Shown here piece by piece: positions 53,752 through 63,462 of a DNA stretch of 64,000 bases. The notes under the pieces are model-generated. The model was not told where the DNA came from. It was given only the letters and a program-made list of their open reading frames with translations, and searched no databases. Made by a program: the position numbers and the translations under genes. This DNA comes from an uncultured Planctomycetales bacterium (GTDB taxonomy: Bacteria; Planctomycetota; Planctomycetia; Isosphaerales; Isosphaeraceae), in NCBI GenBank assembly GCA_903926465.1, contig CAIYJE010000010.1, positions 1 through 64,000 on the forward strand, given 5' to 3'. How positions within the stretch are numbered: position 1 is the first letter of the stretch; each line of letters starts with the position of its first letter.

Positions 53752-54642
53752 ATGGAGCCGAATTACGGGGCTGCATGCATGCCAGGTGAAGGAGCAGACG
53801 GGATTTTTGACTCCCTGGGTGCGCCGGAGAATGAGCCGGAACGCCGGGATTGGTTGATGCGGGTGCTGGGTGAGTCACTGGCTCGTCGCATTGGGGTGTA
53901 CCGTATTCCCGACGATCTTGTGCTTTCGGTGGTCATCCCGGTTTATAACGAAGTGAAGTTTCTGCACGTCATTGTGGATAAAGTTCGTGAAGTCCCAATT
54001 CGTAAGCAGATTATTCTGGTCGACGACTATTCGACGGATGGAACCAGGGACCTGTTGAAAACCTGGTGTGAGACCCAGCCCGACCTGACGATTCGCTTCC
54101 ATGAGAAGAATCAGGGGAAAGGGGCGGCTCTGCGTACCGGTTTCGCTCATGCGACTGGCGACATCGTACTCGTACAAGACGCGGACCTGGAGTACGATCC
54201 CGCCGAGTACCTGGACCTGATCGAACCGATTATCGAGGGCAAGGCGGACGTGGTCTTTGGCTCGCGGTTCATTGGTGAGAAACACCGGGTTTTGAACTAC
54301 TGGCATTCGGTTGCGAACAAGGGGTTGACGCTGCTGTCGAACTGGTTCACAAACTTGAACCTGACCGATATGGAGGTCTGCTACAAGATTTTCCGTCGCG
54401 AGGTGATCCAAGGAATCACGCTCAAAAGCGATCGGTTCGGTTTTGAGCCCGAGGTGACAGCCAAGATTGCTCGGTTCAAAATGCCCGCCGTACCAGGGCG
54501 AAACTCGGAACGAAAGTGCCGGATTTACGAGATCCCGGTCAGTTACAACGGCCGCGACTTCAGCGAAGGAAAAAAAATCCGCCCGTTGAAGGATGGCTCA
54601 CAGGCACTCTGGTGCATCTTGCGGTATGCCTTTGCCGATTGA
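53752..54642 (+). CDS. Family 2 glycosyltransferase (dolichol-phosphate-mannose-synthase-like)
   Basis: A 296-residue GT-A enzyme. After a 55-residue polar extension come VVIPVYNE (60-67), the nucleotide-binding DDYSTDGT (91-98), the metal motif DADLEYDP (143-150), and the late [12 protein letters not shown]. The pattern is that of polyprenol-phosphate sugar transferases without the C-terminal membrane domain, so the protein may bind the membrane by charge. GGAGG is nine bases before the ATG. No adjacent glycan genes; the sugar and acceptor are unknown. Confidence 0.87.
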   Translation: MEPNYGAACMPGEGADGIFDSLGAPENEPERRDWLMRVLGESLARRIGVYRIPDDLVLSVVIPVYNEVKFLHVIVDKVREVPIRKQIILVDDYSTDGTRDLLKTWCETQPDLTIRFHEKNQGKGAALRTGFAHATGDIVLVQDADLEYDPAEYLDLIEPIIEGKADVVFGSRFIGEKHRVLNYWHSVANKGLTLLSNWFTNLNLTDMEVCYKIFRREVIQGITLKSDRFGFEPEVTAKIARFKMPAVPGRNSERKCRIYEIPVSYNGRDFSEGKKIRPLKDGSQALWCILRYAFAD

Positions 54643-54668
54643 TCGGTCGTTGTAGCGGAGGCCGACGG

Positions 54669-54691
54669 CCGGATTCTCAAAAAAAATCCGG
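54669..54691 (+). terminator. Possible hairpin after the glycosyltransferase gene
   Basis: CCGGATT (54669-54675) pairs with AATCCGG (54685-54691) around an A-rich 9-base loop, 27 bases past the stop. It is followed by no T run, so it is only a candidate. Confidence 0.35.
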
Positions 54692-54838
54692 AAGCCACCA
54701 ACACAATGGACCGGTTAAGCCGTAATGAGTATGAGGGCAAGTGGCGGCGCTTCTTTCTATGTTTAGAATGAAGCCCAGGAATTCGGTTCCGCTTGGCCTG
54801 GATGTAGCCAAATCCCGTCTCACAGAGGAATGACCACA

Positions 54839-55096
54839 ATGATTCAGCTTCGTGACCTGCTCAAGTTGGCCCCGGCCGCTCTGGTTCTTGGACTCGTTGG
54901 CTGCGAAGAGCCCAGCAAGCCACCCGAGACCGCGCCAACCGCCGTCAGCAAGCCAGGCGAAACGGCTGCCGAAGCCGTTGAGAAGGCTGTTGAAAAGGGT
55001 GCCGAAAAGGCTGGTGAAGCTGTTGAAAAGGCCGGCGACAAGGCAGCCGAAGCCGTTGAGAAGGCTGTCACGCCCGCTGCTGCCAAGCCTGAGTGA
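54839..55096 (+). CDS. Small lipoprotein with repeated helical heptad-like units
   Basis: An 85-residue lipoprotein. The lipobox LVGC ends the signal at about residue 22, so the Cys can be lipid-modified. The rest is Ala/Glu/Lys with a repeated AEKAGEAVEKAGDKA pattern that would form a single amphipathic helix. The ATG at 54839 has GAGGA about ten bases upstream; an ATG at 54830 sits too close to it. It is followed by a strong terminator. It could be an envelope spacer or periplasmic helix; the function is unknown. Confidence 0.75.
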   Translation: MIQLRDLLKLAPAALVLGLVGCEEPSKPPETAPTAVSKPGETAAEAVEKAVEKGAEKAGEAVEKAGDKAAEAVEKAVTPAAAKPE

Positions 55097-55126
55097 TTGA
55101 GTTTTCTCGAACTTGATTGTTCACCC

Positions 55127-55174
55127 AAAGGGGTCAGGAAACTTGCCGCACCCGGCAAGTCTCTTGGCCCTTTT
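55127..55174 (+). terminator. Hairpin terminator after the small lipoprotein gene
   Basis: ACTTGCCG (55141-55148) pairs perfectly with CGGCAAGT (55153-55160) around CACC, extended by an AAAGGG/CCCTTT outer stem with a small internal loop. TTTTCTATTTT follows. It lies 30 bases after the stop codon, a good intrinsic terminator. Confidence 0.75.
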
Positions 55175-55283
55175 CTATTTTGGGATAGATCCTGGGGCGG
55201 TCTGTAGCCGTGAGTGCCCCTGCGCCTATACGATAAATGCGTTGTCTCCTGTCCCAATCTGCCGGCTCTTTCAGGGTGATCGC

Positions 55284-56177
55284 ATGGCCCACACATTCCG
55301 GGTTGCTTGGCCGAGCGTGATTCTGGCGGGTTGTCTGCTGGTCTCTGTTTCCGCGTTGCCTGCGCAGGAAGAGCCGCAAGCTTCCAGGCCTGCCGGTGGA
55401 TCCGAGGAGCCCTCGGCCGCCGATACCGCAACCAAGCCCGCGCGTGCCAAATCGACGGGGCGTCCTAGGCGTGTGCCGGCCGACCCGCATGCACCCTGGG
55501 GCCAGGGGGTTCAAGACGGCTCATTCATGGGCCGGCATCTGGCCGAGGTGATGTCTTGGCTGGGGGCCGACTGGCTGGTTCGACCCGAGCGTGAGATTGA
55601 GGAAGAGCCTGAACGCATGCTTGATGCGCTCGAACTCAAGCCGGGTATGGTCATTGCCGACGTGGGGGCTGGGGTTGGGTTTACCAGTGTTCGGCTTGCG
55701 CGTCGGGTGGGGCCTACCGGGAAGGTGATCTCAACCGATGTGCAGCCCGAGATGATCCGGTTGCTGAAACAGAATCTGGCTGACCTGGGGGTGAAGAATG
55801 TGTCTCCCCTGCTCTGCACACCCGTGGATACCGGTTTGCCGGAGGCCGAGGTTGACCTGGCGATCATGGTCGATGTTTATCATGAGTGCTCACACCCTGT
55901 AGAAACCTTGCAGGGGATTCGGAAAGCCCTCAAGCCGGGCGGCCGGTTGGTTCTGGTGGAGTTTCGGGCAGAAGATCCGGACGTGCCGATCAGGCCAGAG
56001 CACAAAATGACGGTGGCTCAGGTTCGCAGGGAGCTGGAACCTCAGGGGTTCGTCTTGCAGAAAAAGCATGATTTTCTCCCTTGGCAGCATGTCCTCGTGT
56101 TTGAGAAATCGGTTGATCCGCTCAAAAAAGATAAACAGGGCGTTAAGCCAAAAGCGACGGAAATCCGTGAACCTTGA
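55284..56177 (+). CDS. Class I SAM-dependent methyltransferase with an export signal
   Basis: A 297-residue protein. Its N terminus is a signal peptide (ILAGCLLVSVSALPAQ), which contains LAGC at 14-17 and could be read as a lipobox. A polar linker follows to about 75. The methyltransferase fold then has motif I DVGAGVG (126-132), the acidic strand end VISTDVQPEM, VDLAIMVDVYHE and LKPGGRLVLVEF. Methyltransferases are normally cytoplasmic because SAM is; an exported one is unusual, though I recall similar planctomycete proteins. The ATG at 55284 has AGGGTGA upstream. The substrate is unknown. Confidence 0.82.
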   Translation: MAHTFRVAWPSVILAGCLLVSVSALPAQEEPQASRPAGGSEEPSAADTATKPARAKSTGRPRRVPADPHAPWGQGVQDGSFMGRHLAEVMSWLGADWLVRPEREIEEEPERMLDALELKPGMVIADVGAGVGFTSVRLARRVGPTGKVISTDVQPEMIRLLKQNLADLGVKNVSPLLCTPVDTGLPEAEVDLAIMVDVYHECSHPVETLQGIRKALKPGGRLVLVEFRAEDPDVPIRPEHKMTVAQVRRELEPQGFVLQKKHDFLPWQHVLVFEKSVDPLKKDKQGVKPKATEIREP

Positions 56178-56181
56178 CCTC

Positions 56182-56952
56182 ATGCCTGGGCCAGCCAGTC
56201 AACCTGCGGGTGCGCGGATTCCGTGGAGCCTCCCGCCATGGTCGATATTCAAGCGGGGTGCCTATAGCACGCTCATCGCGCTGATCCTGCTGGATCTGCT
56301 GTTTGGCCCTTTTTTGGTTGAGCGTGGAAGCCCGGGATCTCCCCTACTCACGCTGCTGGTGTTCATCGTCCTCTTCTCGATCCTGATTTCGGGAAGTTCG
56401 AAAAAAGCCCGGCCGATCATCTGCGGAGTATTTCTACCCGTCTTGTTGCTCGACCACTGGATGTTGCTGCAAGAGCCTTCTACCGGGCTTCGGTTGGTCT
56501 CGCTGGCTGGCAATTTGCTGATCTGTATCGCCACGCAGGCTGCCGTGGTCATGAGGCTCCATCAGCGCACTCATGCCACCTTGGATGCCCTGCTCGGCGC
56601 TGTCTGCGTCTATCTTCTGATCGGTTACGATTTTTATCTGTTGTATGACATGCTGGAACTGATCCATCCAGGGTCGTTCCTGATTTTGGGTCAACTCCTG
56701 ACTGCCCCCGGTCCGGAACCTCACCTGCTGGATTGTCCGCAATTGCTCTACTTTAGCTTTGTCACGTTGACCACCCTTGGTTATGGCGATATTGCCCCCA
56801 CATGGTCGCTGCCAAGGTCGCTGGTTGTGATTGAAGCCCTGATCAGTCAGCTCTTCACGGCGATTCTGTTTTCCATACTGGTCAGCTCGTATATGGCAAA
56901 TTCCTGGTCAAGATCCTTCTCAGAGCGGCGAACTGGTAAAAAGTCTGGCTGA
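56182..56952 (+). CDS. Potassium-channel-like membrane protein
   Basis: A 256-residue inner-membrane protein. Four hydrophobic segments come first, then the pore module: a helix, the selectivity filter TTLGYGDIAP, and a last helix (LISQLFTAILFSILVSS). The filter TTxGYGD is that of K+ channels (Ion_trans_2 type). The ATG at 56182 follows the methyltransferase stop by four bases; a GTG at 56167 is possible. The N-terminal four-helix part lacks a charged voltage-sensor pattern. No ligand domain is seen. Confidence 0.85.
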   Translation: MPGPASQPAGARIPWSLPPWSIFKRGAYSTLIALILLDLLFGPFLVERGSPGSPLLTLLVFIVLFSILISGSSKKARPIICGVFLPVLLLDHWMLLQEPSTGLRLVSLAGNLLICIATQAAVVMRLHQRTHATLDALLGAVCVYLLIGYDFYLLYDMLELIHPGSFLILGQLLTAPGPEPHLLDCPQLLYFSFVTLTTLGYGDIAPTWSLPRSLVVIEALISQLFTAILFSILVSSYMANSWSRSFSERRTGKKSG

Positions 56953-57128
56953 TACCGGCGTGCTGCCGGCTTTCGACCTCGCCATTGGGATCTGGTGAGC
57001 CTTGGGTGTATAATTTATCGTTGGCATCCACTGCCCGCCCCACTCAGCGGCATTGGCCTCGCATGTCGTCTGACCTGCCGCTTTCTCCCGCCCGCCTCTC
57101 CCTCCCCATGCAATCAACGGGTCGCGCC

Positions 57129-60100
57129 ATGCCAATGACGTTCAGGCGTAACAACTGGGGAAACCTGGGTCCCTTAATGCTGCTGTTGCTGGCGGGATTG
57201 GCGGTTGCCAATTCCTGGGCAGCAGGGGCGGAGGTTCCTGCCGACCAGGTCGAGTTTTTCGAGAAGCAGATTCGGCCGCTGCTCGTCGAGTCTTGCGGCA
57301 AGTGCCACGGTGCCGAAAAACAGTCGGGCGGATTTCGGCTCGACACCCGCGCGGCCCTGCTTGAGGGGGGAGTGAACGGGCCGGCGGTGGTGCTGGGCCA
57401 GCCAGATCAGTCGCTGCTAATCCAGGTGGTTCGTCAGACTCACGCAGACATCAAGATGCCGCCCAAGGGCAAGCTCACCGATGCCCAAGCCCAGGCGCTT
57501 GAGCAATGGGTCCAGCAGGGTGTTCCCTGGGGCGAAGCTGCGCCGGTGCCAGGACAGAACCTATCATCTGCCGACACCCACTGGGCCTTTCAGCCCGTCA
57601 GGGCCAGTTCGCCTCCCGCGGTTGCCGATCGCTCGTGGATTCGAACGCCCGTGGATGCGTTTATCCTTTCTCGTCTGGAACAGGCCGGGCTGAACCCTTC
57701 ACCGGCCGCCGATGCACGCACGTTGATCCGTCGCCTGACCATTGACCTTACAGGGCTGCCGCCTACTCCTGTTGACGTTGAGGCGTTTGTAAGCGATGAC
57801 CGCCCGGATGCCTACGAACGGCTGGTCGAACGGTTGCTGGCTTCTCCCCAATATGGAGAGCGATGGGGCAGATTCTGGCTCGATATTGCGCGCTACGCCG
57901 ATACGAAGGGTTACGTGTTCGTGGAGGATCGGAATTTTCCTTATTCCTATACCTACCGTGACTATGTGGTCCGATCGTTCAACGAAGACAAGCCGTACGA
58001 TCAGTTTGTGGTGGAACAACTGGCTGCCGACCGGCTGGGGCCGCAGCAAGACCCCAAGGCTTTGGCAGCGCTGGGGTATTTGACCTTGGGTCGACGGTTT
58101 CTGAATGTGCAGGATGATATTATCGACGATCGGATTGATGTGGTTTGCCGGGGCCTGCTCGGGCTTACGGTCAGTTGCGCTCGCTGTCATGATCATAAGT
58201 ATGATCCGATCCCGACCGACGACTATTACTCGCTGTACGGCGTTTTTGCCTCCAGCGTAGAGCCTGCCACGCTTCCTGAAATACCGGCCGACGTACCTGC
58301 CGACCAGACTCGCGATTTTCTGGTTCAAGTGGAGGTCAAACAGAAGGCCGTTGATGATTTTGTGGCGGCCAAGCTCGCCGAGATTCAGGCGAACCTTCGT
58401 GACAAGCTGGTCGCCTACGTTGCCGCCGCACAGGATCTTGGGTTTGACGGCAAAAACCCGAAACTTGACGACCGGGCCAAGGCCGACAACCTGGTGCGGA
58501 ACCGGCTCCGTGGTTTTGGCAACCGCCTCAAAGAGCGGCTCGACGCAGCCAAGGCTGCGAAAGACCCCGTCTTCGTTCCCTGGCTCGCCTTCGCCGCGCT
58601 CCCAGAAGCCGATTTCTCTAATCTCGCACGGGGAGTCATTCAAGGGTTTATTCTTGACGATCCCAGCGCAATGAACCTGGTGGTGGCCCGCGCATTCATT
58701 GACACACCGCCAGCCACCATGGCCGAGGTTGCCACCCGCTACGGCGAGTTTTTTGCAAACGCCGATCACCGCTGGGCCGAGGCGCAGAAGCTTGGGCGGA
58801 ATTCGCTGGATGACCCCCAGTGGGAGTCTCTTCGTCAGGTGCTTCACGGGGAGAAAGGGTTGATCACCGTTTCTCCTGAGAACGTAGCTCGGTTGCTGGA
58901 ACGCCCAGAGCGTGATGCGTTCGATGCCCTCAAGAATGGACTGGCTCAACTCAAGGCCACGCATCCGGGTGCCCCGCCGCGGGCCATGGTGCTGAATGAT
59001 TCGCCCACGCCAATTGAGCCCCATGTCTTTCTGCGCGGGAATCCGGGGCGACCTGGTAAACAGGTGCCGCGTCAGTTCCTGGGTGTGCTTTCGGCCGGCG
59101 AGCGGAAGCCATTTCAGAACGGGAGCGGCCGGCTGGAACTGGCCCTTGAAATTGCCAGTAAAAACAATCCGCTAACCGCTCGGGTGCTGGTGAACCGGAT
59201 CTGGCTGAACCATTTTGGCACGGGACTGGTAGGTACGCCCAGCGACTTTGGGCGCAGAAGTGATCTGCCCTCACATCCGGAACTGATTGATTGGCTGGCA
59301 GCCGACTTCATGAACTCTGGCTGGTCGCTCAAGTCACTGCATCGCCGGATTGTGCTTTCGAGCACGTATCGCCAGCGGAGTGACATCCGGCCCGAGCTAG
59401 CCAGCCAAGACCCGCAGAATCGGCTGTACGCGAGGTTCAACCGCAGGCGGCTTGAGTTTGAGGCGGTACGTGATGCGATCTTGTTTGCGTCTGGCTCGCT
59501 CGACCCCAGAATGGGGGGCCGAGGCGCACCGATTGCAGATTTGAATGCCCCCGCTCGACGGACCATCTACGGCTTCATTGATCGGCAGAATCTGGATCCC
59601 GTTTACCGGACGTTTGACTTTGCCAGCCCGGACTCCAGCAGTCCACGGCGGCTTGGCACCACGGTACCGCAGCAAGCCCTGTTTATGATGAACAGCCCGT
59701 TTGTGATTCAGCAGGCCCAAAAACTGGCCGCTCAAAGTGTTTCAGGCCAGGCCGATGCGGCGGCAAGTATCCAGCAGATTTACCAGCGGCTGTATGGGCG
59801 AGAGCCAGACACGTCTGAACTGACGATGGCAATGGAGTTTCTGACTGCCGAACGGAAGGCCGAACAGGCACAGCCTGCAACGGTCTGGAGTTACGGTCAG
59901 GGGTCTGCCGATCTGGCAACCGCACCCGAGCCGAATTTCAAGCCGTTTAGCCACTGGACCGGATCGGTCTGGCAGCCCACCAGCGTGTTGCCAGACCCCG
60001 CCTTTGGCCATCTCCACTTGCGTGCGGGGGGCGGCCATGTGGGCTTTGATAATGCGCATGCGGCGGTCGTTCGCTGGACGGCACCCCAAGACTTGACCGT

Positions 60101-60455
60101 AGCCATTGAGGGCGAGCTTTCCCACGAGGGTCAGCAAGGGAACGGCGTCCGCAGCCAGATCGTTGTCTCTCGGCAAGGGGTGATTGGCGAATGGATTGCC
60201 TTTGGTGCCACCGTTGAAACTCGCGTGGACCGGCTTGAAGTTCAGGCGGGCGATACGATCGACTTCATGGTTGATGGCCGGGGCGAACACGGGTTTGACA
60301 CGTTTGGCTGGGCACCCAAAATTCGAGAAGCGGCCGGATCCAGGATCTGGGATGCCAAGGCGGAATTCCATGGCCCGGTACCTGCCGGCCTCTCACCCTG
60401 GGATGCACTTGCCCAGGTCTTGTTATTGACCAACGAATTCATGTTTGTCGATTGA
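57129..60455 (+). CDS. PSCyt1-DUF1549-DUF1553 planctomycete cytochrome
   Basis: A 1108-residue exported protein. A signal peptide (about 1-33) is followed by a haem-binding PSCyt1 module with C56xxCH (CGKCHG), the KMPPKGKL motif, then DUF1549 (about 165-370; RLTIDLTGLPPTPVDVEAF, RYADTKGY, VSCARCHDHKYDPI) and DUF1553 (about 650-920; NPLTARVLVNRIWLNHFGTGLVGT, YRQRSDIRP, NSPFVIQQAQ). The C-terminal 130 residues are beta-rich. This order is characteristic of planctomycetes. The DUF1501 gene follows 25 bases later, the usual partner. Probably an extracytoplasmic redox or hydrolase unit for complex glycans; not proven. Confidence 0.93.
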   Translation: MPMTFRRNNWGNLGPLMLLLLAGLAVANSWAAGAEVPADQVEFFEKQIRPLLVESCGKCHGAEKQSGGFRLDTRAALLEGGVNGPAVVLGQPDQSLLIQVVRQTHADIKMPPKGKLTDAQAQALEQWVQQGVPWGEAAPVPGQNLSSADTHWAFQPVRASSPPAVADRSWIRTPVDAFILSRLEQAGLNPSPAADARTLIRRLTIDLTGLPPTPVDVEAFVSDDRPDAYERLVERLLASPQYGERWGRFWLDIARYADTKGYVFVEDRNFPYSYTYRDYVVRSFNEDKPYDQFVVEQLAADRLGPQQDPKALAALGYLTLGRRFLNVQDDIIDDRIDVVCRGLLGLTVSCARCHDHKYDPIPTDDYYSLYGVFASSVEPATLPEIPADVPADQTRDFLVQVEVKQKAVDDFVAAKLAEIQANLRDKLVAYVAAAQDLGFDGKNPKLDDRAKADNLVRNRLRGFGNRLKERLDAAKAAKDPVFVPWLAFAALPEADFSNLARGVIQGFILDDPSAMNLVVARAFIDTPPATMAEVATRYGEFFANADHRWAEAQKLGRNSLDDPQWESLRQVLHGEKGLITVSPENVARLLERPERDAFDALKNGLAQLKATHPGAPPRAMVLNDSPTPIEPHVFLRGNPGRPGKQVPRQFLGVLSAGERKPFQNGSGRLELALEIASKNNPLTARVLVNRIWLNHFGTGLVGTPSDFGRRSDLPSHPELIDWLAADFMNSGWSLKSLHRRIVLSSTYRQRSDIRPELASQDPQNRLYARFNRRRLEFEAVRDAILFASGSLDPRMGGRGAPIADLNAPARRTIYGFIDRQNLDPVYRTFDFASPDSSSPRRLGTTVPQQALFMMNSPFVIQQAQKLAAQSVSGQADAAASIQQIYQRLYGREPDTSELTMAMEFLTAERKAEQAQPATVWSYGQGSADLATAPEPNFKPFSHWTGSVWQPTSVLPDPAFGHLHLRAGGGHVGFDNAHAAVVRWTAPQDLTVAIEGELSHEGQQGNGVRSQIVVSRQGVIGEWIAFGATVETRVDRLEVQAGDTIDFMVDGRGEHGFDTFGWAPKIREAAGSRIWDAKAEFHGPVPAGLSPWDALAQVLLLTNEFMFVD

Positions 60456-60480
60456 ATGGCTTGAACGCCGAGGGCTCTGG

Positions 60481-61944
60481 ATGTCACACCACAAAAGACA
60501 GCTCGCGGACCTGGGGCTGACCCGGCGCGAAGCGCTTAGGCGGAGCGGAATGGGGATTGGGTCCCTGGCGCTTTCCAGTCTCATGACCGAATCGGGCTTG
60601 CTTTCAGGGTCTGCGGCTGCGGCTGACACGGGACAGGTGTCAATGACCCCCCTGATGCCCAAGGCGCCGCAATTTGCCCCCAAAGCCAAGCGGATGGTTC
60701 ATCTGTTCATGAACGGTGGTCCTTCGCACGTTGATACGTTTGACCCCAAACCCATGCTTACGCAGTATCACGGTCAGCCCGTGCCTTCCAACAAACCAAC
60801 CGAGCGCAAAACTGGGGCGGCGTTCAAATCTCCGTTTTCGTTCAAGAAGTATGGCCAGAGCGGGTTGGAGGTTAGTGAGCTATTTGCCAAGGTGGGTGAG
60901 TGTGCTGACGATCTTTGCGTGATCCGCTCCATGCACGCCGACGTGCCTAATCATGAGCCCTCGCTGATGCTCATGAACTGTGGAGATGCGCGTCAGCCAC
61001 GTCCGAGCATGGGGTCATGGGCCCTGTACGGTCTGGGGACTGAGAATCAAAACCTGCCTGGTTTTATTGTGATGTGTCCCAACGGCTATCCTATCCAGGA
61101 ATCTCAGAACTGGCAGTCTGGGTTTCTTCCCGGGGTTTATCAGGGCACGTACATAGATAGCCAGCATACCGAGATTGAAAAGCTGATTGCTCATATCAAG
61201 AACCGGTCTGTGAGCACGCGAGCCCAGCGTGCTCAGCTAGACCTGCTCAACCGCCTCAACCTGGGGCACCTGGAGAAGCGTCAGCAAGAGGCCGAACTTG
61301 AGGCCCGGATTCAGTCGTTCGAGCTGGCGTTCCGGATGCAATTCGAGGCCGGCGATGCCTTTGATGTCAGCCAAGAGCCCCAACATGTTCGCGACGCCTA
61401 CGGGCCCGGTGTTCAGGCCCGGCAGTTGCTCATTACCCGTCGGTTGCTGGAACGCGGAGTACGCTTTGTCCAGCTTTGGCATGGCGCGGGGCAACCGTGG
61501 GATAACCATGACGACATCGAAGAGGGACATCGCAATCTGGCCAAGGAATGTGATCAACCAATCGCAGCGTTTTTGAAAGACCTCAAGGCCCGTGGCATGC
61601 TCGATGACACCCTGGTGATCTGGGGGGGCGAGTTCGGTCGGACTCCAACCGTGGAACTGCCAACCCCGGGGGCCAATGCCGGCAAAATGAATGGTCGCGA
61701 CCATAACCACTATGGTTTTACGATGTGGCTGGCCGGCGGAGGCGTGAAAGGGGGGCACGTTCATGGCGCAACCGACGAGTTCGGTTTTGCCGCGGTGGAG
61801 GACCGGGTTCACGTTCATGACCTGCACGCCACCATTCTCAAGCTGCTTGGCTTCAACCATGAAACCTTCACGTATCGATACGCGGGCCGCGATTTTCGGT
61901 TGACGGATGTGGCCGGCAAGGTTGTAGACAGCCTGATCGCCTGA
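60481..61944 (+). CDS. DUF1501 protein, sulfatase-like fold, Tat-type signal
   Basis: A 487-residue protein. The N-terminal TRREALRRSGMGIGSLALSSLM contains arginine pairs before a hydrophobic stretch, so export in folded form by Tat is likely. Landmarks of DUF1501 are HLFMNGGPSHVDTFDPKP, KSPFSFKKYGQSG, the GVRFVQLWHGAGQPWDNHDD region, and VIWGGEFGRTPTVE, then the NGRDHNHYGFTMWLAGGG and GATDEFGF segments. The fold is related to alkaline-phosphatase/sulfatase enzymes, but this family's reaction is unknown. It is the standard downstream partner of PSCyt1/DUF1553 proteins. Confidence 0.93.
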   Translation: MSHHKRQLADLGLTRREALRRSGMGIGSLALSSLMTESGLLSGSAAAADTGQVSMTPLMPKAPQFAPKAKRMVHLFMNGGPSHVDTFDPKPMLTQYHGQPVPSNKPTERKTGAAFKSPFSFKKYGQSGLEVSELFAKVGECADDLCVIRSMHADVPNHEPSLMLMNCGDARQPRPSMGSWALYGLGTENQNLPGFIVMCPNGYPIQESQNWQSGFLPGVYQGTYIDSQHTEIEKLIAHIKNRSVSTRAQRAQLDLLNRLNLGHLEKRQQEAELEARIQSFELAFRMQFEAGDAFDVSQEPQHVRDAYGPGVQARQLLITRRLLERGVRFVQLWHGAGQPWDNHDDIEEGHRNLAKECDQPIAAFLKDLKARGMLDDTLVIWGGEFGRTPTVELPTPGANAGKMNGRDHNHYGFTMWLAGGGVKGGHVHGATDEFGFAAVEDRVHVHDLHATILKLLGFNHETFTYRYAGRDFRLTDVAGKVVDSLIA

Positions 61945-62122
61945 GGAATCCTCCAATCCTTCCAGATCTCTCATCTGCGTCTGAACTTATCCAGAACGCG
62001 TCTTGCGGATCGATTGCTTGGGTGACTACCCTGGAACCTTCCCGGCGGCTTCGCCCGCCAGCGGGCATTCGGCAACCGTTCGGTAAGACCGGCCCGCTCC
62101 AGATAAACAGGAAATTCGCCCC

Positions 62123-62908
62123 ATGGGCACGCTTGCCGACGATCTTGAATTCGTCAAGAATCTGGCCCTGGAAGCCTCTGACGTGGCCCGAACGCGGCAC
62201 GCCCAGGTTCAGGCTCAGGAAAAGTCCAACAAGAGCTTTGTGACAGACCTGGACCTGGACCTTGAAAAGCTGATCCGCCAGCGGATTGCCCAGCGCTTTC
62301 CTGACGATACGTTGACCGGTGAGGAACTGGCGACATCCGGCGGTGGCGGCCCCCGCCGCTGGTCGATTGACCCGATTGACGGGACCGGCAATCTGGTACA
62401 TGGTTTGCCCCTGTGGTCGATTTCGATCGGTCTGATCGAAGGTGGTGAGCCGGTTCTGGGTGTGATTGCCATCCCACCACTTAATGAAATTTACTGGGCC
62501 ACCCGGGGTGGCGGTGCCTGGCGAGACGGCCAGGCAATTCACGCGGATGATGCTGACGACTTTCACGAACATGACAACGTGAGCGCGGCTACCAATGCGT
62601 TACGTGCGATTGATGCCAGGACGATTCCTGGCCGGATCCGTGATCTGGGTTCTGCGTGTACGGAACTGGCCTTCGTTTCTTGCTCGCGAACCCGGGCGGC
62701 GATCTTCCTGGGTGAGCAAACCCACGACGTGGCCGCCGGCGCTGTGATTGCTGCCGAGGCTGGCTGCTGGTTCGCCACGGTGGATGGCCAGATGCTGACG
62801 CTGGGTGCCTTTGTGACCCAGACCCCCGTACGAGTGCCAACCATCATTGCACCGCCCAATCGGCTTGATCGGCTGGTGACCACCCTCAAGCGTTTGCCAC
62901 CGCTCTGA
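62123..62908 (+). CDS. Inositol-monophosphatase-family phosphatase
   Basis: A 261-residue Mg-dependent phosphatase. The metal sites are visible: E67/E68 in TGEE, the DPIDGTGN motif at 83-90, and a late Asp in EQTHDVAAGAVIAAEAG. The family includes inositol monophosphatase, histidinol-phosphatase (HisN) and CysQ-like enzymes. The DPIDGTGNLVHGLP segment fits the histidinol-phosphatase/inositol group, so the exact substrate is open. A monocistronic gene with an ATG in a standard position. Confidence 0.9.
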   Translation: MGTLADDLEFVKNLALEASDVARTRHAQVQAQEKSNKSFVTDLDLDLEKLIRQRIAQRFPDDTLTGEELATSGGGGPRRWSIDPIDGTGNLVHGLPLWSISIGLIEGGEPVLGVIAIPPLNEIYWATRGGGAWRDGQAIHADDADDFHEHDNVSAATNALRAIDARTIPGRIRDLGSACTELAFVSCSRTRAAIFLGEQTHDVAAGAVIAAEAGCWFATVDGQMLTLGAFVTQTPVRVPTIIAPPNRLDRLVTTLKRLPPL

Positions 62909-62939
62909 TGAAAGCGTATGGCCCAAGAGGTGTCCTGCC

Positions 62940-63407
62940 ATGGACCGAGTGACAGCCACCCTGCCCGATTCGGTCGCTGAGCTTTGCCTGCTGCGGTTTG
63001 GGTTGGTCGCCCGACGATGGCCGGCCGTTCCATTCTTGCGCCGCATGTGCAACGGGGCTGTTCGCTGGGCGAACAGTCCCGAATCTCAGGAAGCGGGACT
63101 GCTTCATTCCGAGTCATTTCGTCTGGCCTGGAACCACGCAGGGCTACTCCAGTACTGGCGGAGCTTTGCAGAGCTGGATGCATGGTCGCACCGAACGCCT
63201 CATTCGGACTGGTGGCGGCAGATCAATGACCGCATCAGGCGCAAGGGAGATATTGGGGTTTATCACGAGACCTTCCTGGTGCCTCGATCGAGCTATGAGT
63301 CTATTTTTGTGAACTGCCCACCGGTGGGGGGCATGGCGTTCGGTGCGTTGGGTGCGCCCACCGGTAAGATGACGGTCAGCCGAGACCGCTTGGGCCGGCG
63401 TGGCTAG
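62940..63407 (+). CDS. DUF4188 (monooxygenase-like) protein
   Basis: A 155-residue protein. The pattern LLQYWRSFAELDAW, then HSDWWRQINDRI, GDIGVYHETFLVP and YESIFVNCPPVGG is that of DUF4188, a family of putative monooxygenases related to small heme/antibiotic-biosynthesis-type barrels. The HETF histidine is the conserved candidate ligand. It lies 31 bases after the phosphatase gene; the DUF4259 gene follows. Confidence 0.75.
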   Translation: MDRVTATLPDSVAELCLLRFGLVARRWPAVPFLRRMCNGAVRWANSPESQEAGLLHSESFRLAWNHAGLLQYWRSFAELDAWSHRTPHSDWWRQINDRIRRKGDIGVYHETFLVPRSSYESIFVNCPPVGGMAFGALGAPTGKMTVSRDRLGRRG

Positions 63408-63462
63408 TTCCGATCCCTATCCAGATTCCGATTCCTTCACGATTCAGTTGAGGCGTACAGAC

